The position numbers and the translations under genes were made by a program. Positions 6,866 through 12,184 of a stretch of 12,184 nucleotides of DNA are shown here, piece after piece; position 1 is the stretch's first letter, and each line of letters opens with the position of its first letter. This DNA comes from Oscillospiraceae bacterium (GTDB lineage Bacteria; Bacillota; Clostridia; Oscillospirales; Oscillospiraceae): assembly GCA_031260745.1 (NCBI GenBank), contig JAISKY010000049.1, positions 1 through 12,184 on the forward strand, written 5' to 3'. The notes beneath the pieces were generated by a model. The model searched no databases and was not told where the DNA came from. It worked only from the letters and a program-made list of their open reading frames with translations.

Positions 6866-7705
6866 CTATTCTCCCGGAGTATCCGCCTCAGCGTCCTCGG
6901 CGTCAAGTTTCAGCAGACGCTCGCGAGCTTTCGCCAGTTCCGCTTCGGGGTCGTAGTCCGGCTCTGCCGGAGGTTGTCTGTCTTTCAGTTTTTTCGCGCC
7001 GATAACCGCGCCTACGCCGGCAGCCGCTCCTAATCCGGCGGCGGCTCCGCCGATTACCGCCGCGTTAGGTCCTCCGCCGCTTTGCGCCGCGACCTCGGGA
7101 ACGGCGACTGTAGCGGGCGGCGCGTTAACCGCCGGAGACGGCGTACTTGCCGCCGCGACAGGCTCAATGGAGGGTGTTGTGTCAACAGGCGCGGACGACT
7201 CCGGAACCGAACTATAGTTATTCGTTACGGAATTGTCCGTGTAGTTGACAGTGCTCACCGTACTCTCGGTACTCGTCGTAGTGCTTGTATTCGATGGAGT
7301 CGCGGCTCCCGACGCTCCCGACGCCATTGTCGCCGCCGCGCCGCCGGCAGAAGCTACTGTAGCCGCGCCGCCCGCGGACGCGACAACTACGGGATTTTTG
7401 TAAAAGTCGCGGTTGTGCGCTTTAAGTCCGTCAACCTTTTTTACCTGAGTAGTTTCGGTTTTGGAGTAGTTATCCGTACTCTTGCCCAAAAACTCGCCCG
7501 CGGTATTTAGGATAGCGCGTGATTCTCCCAACTGAACGCTTAGCTTTTGCAGGTTGTTCCTGATTTCGGCAAGCATATTGTCACTGCCGAGCTTGCCGTT
7601 TATGGTTTTGACGCGCTCGGAGTACCCGTCAAGTAGCTTTGCGGTCGCTTTCAAAGCCTCACCCTGCTGTCTAAGTACCTTATACGATACCTTGTAACCG
7701 GCCAT
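6866..7705 (-). CDS. Membrane-anchored WXG100-related T7SS-associated protein
   Basis: Last gene of the operon, 13 nt after the preceding WXG gene, with GAAAGGGG before its ATG; 279 residues. Residues 1-100 look like a WXG100-style helical hairpin. There is no W-x-G turn, but Y80-S-K-T-E84 matches the C-terminal Y-x-x-x-D/E export signal. Residues 106-136 are an Ala/Gly tract with VASAGGAA repeated twice. Residues 137-205 are a Ser/Thr- then Pro/Ala-rich linker, typical of extracytoplasmic spacers. Residues 214-236 form a Gly/Ala/Val-rich transmembrane segment followed by KKLKDR and an acidic tail. The positive-inside rule puts the tail in the cytoplasm and the N-terminus outside, with no Sec signal peptide. 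I do not recognise a described family; it may be a T7SS-dependent surface component. Confidence 0.7.
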   Translation of the reverse strand: MAGYKVSYKVLRQQGEALKATAKLLDGYSERVKTINGKLGSDNMLAEIRNNLQKLSVQLGESRAILNTAGEFLGKSTDNYSKTETTQVKKVDGLKAHNRDFYKNPVVVASAGGAATVASAGGAAATMASGASGAATPSNTSTTTSTESTVSTVNYTDNSVTNNYSSVPESSAPVDTTPSIEPVAAASTPSPAVNAPPATVAVPEVAAQSGGGPNAAVIGGAAAGLGAAAGVGAVIGAKKLKDRQPPAEPDYDPEAELAKARERLLKLDAEDAEADTPGE

Positions 7706-7718
7706 ATTCAGACCCCTT

Positions 7719-8039
7719 TCACTTCATAACATTGTTCGGCAGTTTTTGGACTTCGGAGGCTTTTTGAGTTACCGCTTTTTCGGTTTTCTCGTAGGTGTCA
7801 GCGGCCTCGTACATCGCGCTTGCCATACTAATCACCGTGTCCAAAGTATCGCCGCATTGGTTGAATATCGCGTTAAAGCTGGCGTTATAGGCAACCGCGG
7901 CGTCGCCCGTCCAGACGTTTTTCATAGAGTCAACCTTGCTCTTAGACGTTAACAGCCCGTTGCGTAACGCCGTATAGCAGTTTTCAATTTTCTCCGCGTA
8001 ACTGCGAAGCTGAGCGGAGTTAGCTACAATCTCGTTCAT
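7719..8039 (-). CDS. WXG100 family protein (copy 5 of 5 in the array)
   Basis: WXG100 proteins are ~100-residue helical hairpins exported by EssC-type T7SS, usually as dimers. This 106-residue protein has W43-T-G45 at the turn and Y83-E-K-T-E87 as C-terminal signal, 40 residues apart. It has two Cys (21 and 62), one in each helix. The ATG is preceded by AAAGGGA. It lies 14 nt after the previous WXG gene and 13 nt before the membrane-anchored one. Both canonical motifs are intact, so it should be export-competent. Whether it is a secreted effector partner or a structural EsxA-like subunit cannot be told. Confidence 0.88.
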   Translation of the reverse strand: MNEIVANSAQLRSYAEKIENCYTALRNGLLTSKSKVDSMKNVWTGDAAVAYNASFNAIFNQCGDTLDTVISMASAMYEAADTYEKTEKAVTQKASEVQKLPNNVMK

Positions 8040-8053
8040 TATTTTATCCCTTT

Positions 8054-8359
8054 CTAGCCTTTAGCCATTTTTTGGCGAATAGCGTCCGCGGCGGCATTAT
8101 CCGCCTGAGTGTACGTGTTGGTTATCGTCTTTAATGTTTCGGAGCAGCTTTTTATCGACTGGCAAAGCTGTGTAAAGCTCTGTTTGTTGCTGACGTAAGC
8201 CTTGTTATACGCCGTAGCCGCTTCACCCTTCCAGATTTTGCCGACGCCCTCCATATTGCTGTCCAGACTGTTCATTTGCTTTACCATATCGGCGTAAACT
8301 CTTTCGAGTTCAGCCGCTACCGCGAGCATTGTCTTTGCGTTTGTGGTTGTAGTCGCCAT
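8054..8359 (-). CDS. WXG100 family protein (copy 4 of 5)
   Basis: This 101-residue protein has W43-K-G45 at the turn and Y83-T-Q-A-D87, the canonical Y-x-x-x-D export signal, again 40 residues apart. Helices flank the turn and Cys66 and Cys72 lie in the second helix. AGGAGG precedes the ATG at good distance. Gaps to its neighbours are 12 and 14 nt. Of the five copies it has the most classical signal at both sites, which makes it a candidate for the principal EsxA-like subunit; that ranking is inference. Confidence 0.88.
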   Translation of the reverse strand: MATTTTNAKTMLAVAAELERVYADMVKQMNSLDSNMEGVGKIWKGEAATAYNKAYVSNKQSFTQLCQSIKSCSETLKTITNTYTQADNAAADAIRQKMAKG

Positions 8360-8371
8360 TTGTTAATCCTC

Positions 8372-8665
8372 CTATATTTTGGCTACGCTTTGTTTCGCGC
8401 TTGCCTCGGCTTCTTTCATTTGCTTCGCGGCGGTACGCAGAAATTCAGCGGTATCTTTTATGTACTTTACCTTTTTGGTAAGGTCGCCCTGAACTCCGAC
8501 GATGTACTTGACGTACGCGCTCGCCGCCTCTCCCGTCCACGCCGCCTGGATATTGTCGCGGATTTCGTCCATCTTCTTTATGCACTGAGTTTGCATATCG
8601 TTCGCTAACTCGTCAAGCAGTTTCGCCTGATTTACCGTTTGATTGTAATCGAACTTAATCGCCAT
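8372..8665 (-). CDS. WXG100 family protein (copy 3 of 5), Tyr of the export signal replaced
   Basis: This 97-residue protein has W43-T-G45 at the turn. At the position of the usual C-terminal Tyr it has Met83, while the acidic residue survives (M83-K-E-A-E87); the 40-residue spacing is kept. Lys-rich helices follow the turn. AAGGAGG precedes the ATG. In WXG100 heterodimers one partner often supplies the export signal, so this copy may travel with a neighbour that has an intact Tyr; that is inference. Confidence 0.85.
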   Translation of the reverse strand: MAIKFDYNQTVNQAKLLDELANDMQTQCIKKMDEIRDNIQAAWTGEAASAYVKYIVGVQGDLTKKVKYIKDTAEFLRTAAKQMKEAEASAKQSVAKI

Positions 8666-8677
8666 ACTTAATCCTCC

Positions 8678-9001
8678 TTATTTGAATACGCCGTCAGATT
8701 TTAACGCCGCTCCGGTTTCCTTGATGTCTTTCTCGGTAGCGTTGTAGATTCCGGCAATCTCAAGCAGCGCGGCGCGGTAGCCCGACAGAATCTGCAACAT
8801 CTCCGACGCGCTTTTTTGCAGTTGACCCACCGTATTTTTTATATTGTCCGAGGTATCGCCCTGCCACGTTCCGCGCAGACTGTTAGCCGCCGTTGACCAC
8901 TCGTTGCAGTGTCCGCTCATTTTCTTAACCGTGTCGCCGATTGTTTCAGCGGTATCTGAAAATAACTTAGTATTGATTTTGGTTTCGCCTGATGTCGTCA
9001 T
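8678..9001 (-). CDS. WXG100 family protein (copy 2 of 5)
   Basis: This 107-residue protein has W46-Q-G48 and Y86-N-A-T-E90, 40 residues apart. The N-terminus is a little longer than in the other copies. The ribosome site is unusual: a run of seven G (9007-9013) directly after the TAA of the upstream gene, then CGGAT and the ATG. It lies 12 nt after copy 1 and 12 nt before copy 3. Likely a T7SS substrate or structural subunit. Confidence 0.85.
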   Translation of the reverse strand: MTTSGETKINTKLFSDTAETIGDTVKKMSGHCNEWSTAANSLRGTWQGDTSDNIKNTVGQLQKSASEMLQILSGYRAALLEIAGIYNATEKDIKETGAALKSDGVFK

Positions 9002-9013
9002 ATCCGCCCCCCC

Positions 9014-9313
9014 TTAATGTAACGCCGAAACTTCGCGAAGTATATCGCTTTCGGCTTTTTCAAACTCCGCCGCGCTGTTTTTTAGCTGCTCGTTGACCTC
9101 CGCGTACTGGTCAAGCATTTCCTGAATCGCCGCCGAATCAGTTCGGTAGTTCTCCATAAACGCGCCCTTGACCTCGGAAACCCAACCCTTGTCAAGCGCG
9201 GCGATTGCTTCGTTGAACGCGTTAAAGCAACCGCGGATACTACCCACTATACCGTCAAGTTTAGCGACGGTTTTGTTTATTTCCTCCGGGTTTATGTTGC
9301 TTGTATCGGACAT
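9014..9313 (-). CDS. WXG100-like protein (copy 1 of 5) with W-V-S turn
   Basis: This 99-residue protein has the WXG100 helix-turn-helix layout, but W44-V-S46 replaces W-x-G, and the C-terminal signal reads F84-E-K-A-E88 (Phe for Tyr). The 40-residue spacing is kept. AGGAGG precedes the ATG; the gene lies 26 nt after the yukD-like gene, the largest gap after essC. Degeneration at both motifs suggests the partner of a heterodimer rather than the export-signal carrier, or a sequence-divergent subfamily. Confidence 0.78.
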   Translation of the reverse strand: MSDTSNINPEEINKTVAKLDGIVGSIRGCFNAFNEAIAALDKGWVSEVKGAFMENYRTDSAAIQEMLDQYAEVNEQLKNSAAEFEKAESDILREVSALH

Positions 9314-9339
9314 ATAAAATCCTCCTATTTTTTTGATTG

Positions 9340-9594
9340 CTAAAGTAAAATTATGGTATCTCCGCTTTGAACGCCTATTTCGCCAAGCGTTTCGCTGTCC
9401 TGTAAAAAACCCTCCAATGACTGCGAACAGAACATCACCTGAGCCGGGTCAGCGAATACCTCCCGCCCCTCTACCAGCGAAATCTGCGATATAAACTGCT
9501 GTTTCACCTTGCCGACCGTCATCACGTTATCGACGGAAAACTCGTAGGAACGCGCGATACCCGGCACTTGAGCCTCCAAATACATTTTACTCAC
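9340..9594 (-). CDS. YukD/EsaB-like ubiquitin-fold T7SS protein
   Basis: YukD/EsaB are small cytoplasmic ubiquitin-fold proteins needed for, or regulating, T7SSb function. This 84-residue protein has the alternating beta-strand/helix pattern (MYLEAQVPG; TVGKVKQQFISQI; GDTIILL ending), without the C-terminal Gly-Gly of true ubiquitin. I chose the GTG at 9594: AAGGAGG at 9604-9610 is 9 nt upstream, whereas the ATG at 9585 would be 18 nt away. The GTG overlaps the EssC stop by 8 nt (GTGAGTAA), implying translational coupling. It lies between essC and the WXG array. Confidence 0.78.
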   Translation of the reverse strand: MSKMYLEAQVPGIARSYEFSVDNVMTVGKVKQQFISQISLVEGREVFADPAQVMFCSQSLEGFLQDSETLGEIGVQSGDTIILL

Positions 9595-12073
9595 TGACAG
9601 TTACCTCCTTAACAAGCGGCGTTACGATTTTAACTGCCGCGCCCTGATTGTCGGCGGCGTAAGCTGTTCCGGCGGGCAACTGACGCACGTTATCCGCGGC
9701 GGACATCGTAAACTTCAGGATATTCTGCTGGTCGAACATACCGCCTAAGTGTACGCCTCTGCTCCAGTTTACCCACGTACGCATTGCCGCGTAGCGCATC
9801 ATATCGCTGTAATCGTCGGGAGTAACCGCCGCGGCTAACTGGATTTTATGCTCGCGGCCTTTTTCAAGGGCAATCTCCATAAAGCCTTTCATATCGTAAT
9901 CTTCGCTGTAGATTGCCGATATAAAACCGCTCATATCGTTTATCACGAAAATTAACCGGGTATAGCCTTTCATTGCGTCCGTGACGTTTTCGCCCGCGTC
10001 GCGGGCGTCGTTTACCGCCTTGTTACGCTCCGCAAATTCGGGAACGATGGTTTTTTCCATAAGCGCGAACAGTTCCGCGTCGTTATGAACAACTTCATCG
10101 TATAGCCCTAAAGTTTCCAGCGCGCCGTTCTCTTTATCGAATAGGTACAACTTAGCGCCTTTAGCCTTAGTCTGCTTTGATATTACGGCAAGTAAATTCG
10201 TTTTGCCCGATTGTCCGCCGCCGCTGACCGAGTAACAAAACTCGTCGTCCAGATTCGCGGTGAAAAGCTCGCCGTCGTCCGCGCTAAGTCCCAAAGCGAT
10301 TTCGTTCTCCGGCAGATTTTTCACATCGGCGCGGCTTGTCAACGCCTCGTAGGTGACGTTATCAGGTTTCTCGCCGATTTTTTTGACGCCCTCGCCAACG
10401 GGCAAGTCCGCGAATATCTTTCTAAGCGTTTGAGCCTGCGAAAGACCGGGTTCCTCGCGAACGCACAGCGCGGTTTGGAACTCCACAGGCAACGGAGCTT
10501 TAATCAGTCCGCGTCCGGAGGTTCTGCTTTCCGGCACGATTTCCGTACGGTCGCCGATTACGGCTTCGTACTCAAAGCGGTCGGACATTTGCAGAGCGAT
10601 ACCGTTCATAAAGTTCTGACGGATTCGGCTGCGAAGCTCACCGGAGTTATTCATCGTCAGGATAATGTAGATACCGTAACTCGCGGCTTCTCTGGACAGT
10701 TGAGCCAGCGTGTCCTCGTACATATCGTAGCTCTCAATGAACGCGACATAGTTATCTATGAAGAACAGAATCGCGGGGCAATCGTCCTTTTGCGTGACAT
10801 ACTCGCGGAATGAGCCTATACCTTGTTTTGAGAACTCGTTCTTGCGTTGAGCAAGCGTACTTTGCAGCAACTCGAAAACTTCGGCGATTTTATCGTCGTC
10901 GCCCTCAAACATCACGCCGCCGACGTGCGGCAGACTTCCGAACACAGCCATCGTACGGCTCGAAAAGTCCGCGATAAAGATGTTGACTTCCTTGTGAGTA
11001 TAACGGTTAGCCGCGCCGTAGATTATTGTCTGCAACAGAGTAGTCTTTCCGCTACCGCCGGAGCCGCAAATCAGCAGATGTCCATCGGACAGGAAATCCA
11101 CCGCGACAGGGTATTGACTTTGAGTTTCGGGATTGTCCGCAAGTCCGATTGGTACGACGACGGAGAATCCCTCCGGTTTTGACATTTCCGCAAGCTCGTC
11201 CAGGTAGACCGAACGAGGAAGCGGCGGCAGCCAAATCTGCTTGATTGCGGGGATATTATTCTCCGCCGCGATAACCGCGGCGTACTTGACAAGCGCGTCA
11301 AGCTGAGTAACTTTGGCAATGTTGTCGCTTTTTTTCTTGTCTTTTTTCTTGGGAACTCCGTTTTTTCCGATTAGACTGATTAGCTCGACCTTGACATTTT
11401 TATCGTCGGTAAACGGGATATTCGGCTCGTACTCCGCGCCTGACCAGCCCGACTGAAATTCCTCAAATATTTCGTCGTTACCGACTTGGAAATATCCGCG
11501 TCCCGTACCCGTGATGAACGCCGCGTCGGTGCGTTTCAGCATTTCGTTAGAGTCCTGTTTGTCCGCGACGCGTAAACACAGCCTAAATCGGGTATTCGAC
11601 CAGATTTCGTCGTCCACAACTCCGCTCGGTTTTTGCGTCGCGAGAATCAGGTTAACGCCCAACGAGCGTCCTACTCTAGCCGCAGACACCAACGCACGTA
11701 CGAACTCCGGCTGTTCTTTTTTAAGCTCCGCGAACTCGTCCGCGATAATCAGCAAGTGCGGCATTGGTTCGCTCGCGACTCCGGAGCGGTATAACTCTAT
11801 GTACGCGTCAATATGCTTGACTTTGTACTCGTTGAATATACGCTGACGGCTCTTGATTTCCGCGTTGATTGACAACAACGCGCGGTTAGTGGCGTTGCCG
11901 CCGAGGTTCGTAATCACGCCCGACAGATGTGGTAAGCCCTCGAAACTTTGAGCCATTCCGCCGCCCTTATAGTCAATCAGGATAAATGCGACTTCGTGCG
12001 GGTGATAGTTAACCACAAGCGAGAGAATATAGCTTTGCAGGGTTTCCGATTTACCTGAACCCGTCGTAATCAC
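9587..12073 (-). CDS. essC: EssC/YukBA-type FtsK/SpoIIIE ATPase of type VII secretion, N-terminus missing
   Basis: EssC is the hexameric membrane motor that recruits and drives export of WXG100 substrates. The visible 828 residues hold three tandem ATPase domains (numbered from the GTG at 12073). D1 starts directly at the P-loop TTGSGKSE (Lys8), with the IDYKGGG block, Walker B LLIIADEFAEL (~110) and ATQKPSGVVDD. D2 has GSGGSGKTTLL (Lys ~343) with a weaker Walker B (FFIDNYVAF). D3 has SGGGQSGKTNLL (Lys ~624) with RLIFVINDMSGF, lacking a clear Walker B acidic pair. The FHA and transmembrane part should lie beyond the window edge. The first Gly of the D1 Walker A is Ile here, and a TGA is in frame at 12137-12139, so the sequence upstream of ~12066 does not look like EssC. 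The GTG is therefore not a true start. Confidence 0.9.
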   Translation of the reverse strand: MITTGSGKSETLQSYILSLVVNYHPHEVAFILIDYKGGGMAQSFEGLPHLSGVITNLGGNATNRALLSINAEIKSRQRIFNEYKVKHIDAYIELYRSGVASEPMPHLLIIADEFAELKKEQPEFVRALVSAARVGRSLGVNLILATQKPSGVVDDEIWSNTRFRLCLRVADKQDSNEMLKRTDAAFITGTGRGYFQVGNDEIFEEFQSGWSGAEYEPNIPFTDDKNVKVELISLIGKNGVPKKKDKKKSDNIAKVTQLDALVKYAAVIAAENNIPAIKQIWLPPLPRSVYLDELAEMSKPEGFSVVVPIGLADNPETQSQYPVAVDFLSDGHLLICGSGGSGKTTLLQTIIYGAANRYTHKEVNIFIADFSSRTMAVFGSLPHVGGVMFEGDDDKIAEVFELLQSTLAQRKNEFSKQGIGSFREYVTQKDDCPAILFFIDNYVAFIESYDMYEDTLAQLSREAASYGIYIILTMNNSGELRSRIRQNFMNGIALQMSDRFEYEAVIGDRTEIVPESRTSGRGLIKAPLPVEFQTALCVREEPGLSQAQTLRKIFADLPVGEGVKKIGEKPDNVTYEALTSRADVKNLPENEIALGLSADDGELFTANLDDEFCYSVSGGGQSGKTNLLAVISKQTKAKGAKLYLFDKENGALETLGLYDEVVHNDAELFALMEKTIVPEFAERNKAVNDARDAGENVTDAMKGYTRLIFVINDMSGFISAIYSEDYDMKGFMEIALEKGREHKIQLAAAVTPDDYSDMMRYAAMRTWVNWSRGVHLGGMFDQQNILKFTMSAADNVRQLPAGTAYAADNQGAAVKIVTPLVKEVTVSE

Positions 12074-12184
12074 GTGTAACCCGTTCTGTGCATATCTGGG
12101 CGGTGACCCGAGATTTCGGTCCGCCCTCTCGCACGCTCATCACCGACAATTCCTTCCGGATTCCGTCTGTCGTTACGGCCGTGT
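12068..12184. other. Terminal ~117 bases not matching the EssC upstream sequence
   Basis: Upstream of the D1 P-loop, EssC should continue with a Gly-rich HGxxxGT-type segment. Instead the minus-strand frame reads NGLHVITTGSGKS and meets a TGA at 12137-12139. On the plus strand a frame with YLGGDPRFRSALSHAHH stays open from ~12066 to the edge. GGCGG (12099-12103) and CCGCC (12121-12125) bound an imperfect hairpin with GACCCGA/TTCGGTC inside. This could be a mobile-element end, a rearrangement joint or an assembly artefact. I cannot assign it. Confidence 0.5.

Noticed and set aside
10211..10813. 200-codon open frame on the plus strand opposite essC
   Set aside because: It lies wholly antisense to the conserved D2-D3 ATPase coding region. 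The long frame follows from the GC-biased codon use of essC, and no start signal or family match is visible.
1..12184. CRISPR array, tRNA, rRNA or complete insertion sequence
   Set aside because: No regularly spaced repeats, cloverleaf sequences, rRNA-like stretches or transposase genes were seen on either strand.

Overview
The window looks like a stretch of chromosome from an anaerobic, endospore-forming, Gram-positive bacterium (Bacillota, most likely a clostridium-like lineage). Four gene types point the same way: a glycyl radical enzyme (strict anaerobe), an alpha/beta-type small acid-soluble spore protein (endospores), a surface protein anchored by SLH repeats, and a type VII secretion (T7SSb/Ess/Yuk-like) operon with EssC, a YukD-like protein and WXG100 proteins. 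Shine-Dalgarno sequences are strong (AGGAGG-like) throughout. I cannot name the species from sequence alone.

Layout. 1-225 (+) is the tail of an unrecognised protein at the window edge. 275-2224 (+) encodes a secreted protein with a GH17-like glucanase domain and three C-terminal SLH repeats. 2225-2647 has no convincing gene; it holds a near-consensus promoter and a long, partly self-complementary leader for the next gene. 2648-5104 (+) encodes a glycyl radical enzyme of the C-x-E (eliminase/decarboxylase-like) type, with no activating enzyme nearby. A strong hairpin at about 5122-5151 separates it from a convergent gene (5176-6246, -) for a protein with EF-hand-like Ca-binding loops. 6532-6777 (+) is a SASP whose C-terminus departs from the family. 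An imperfect 21-bp inverted repeat (6758-6807) spans its end.

6866-12073 (-) is one compact operon, transcribed right to left: EssC (truncated by the window edge), a YukD/EsaB ubiquitin-like protein, five consecutive WXG100-family proteins, and a membrane-anchored WXG-related protein. Gaps after the yukD-like gene are 12-26 nt, and essC overlaps the yukD start by 8 nt. The five WXG proteins keep a fixed 40-residue distance between the central Trp and a C-terminal Y/F/M-x-x-x-D/E signal, but vary at both motifs. That pattern suggests a set of partner proteins rather than recent copies. The usual EsaA, EssA and EssB/YukC and LXG toxins are not in the window.

The most interesting unexplained items are the five-WXG array with its membrane-anchored sixth member, the orphan glycyl radical enzyme with its structured leader, and two places where a conserved protein family stops matching abruptly: the SASP tail, and the last ~115 bases of the window just upstream of the EssC P-loop.
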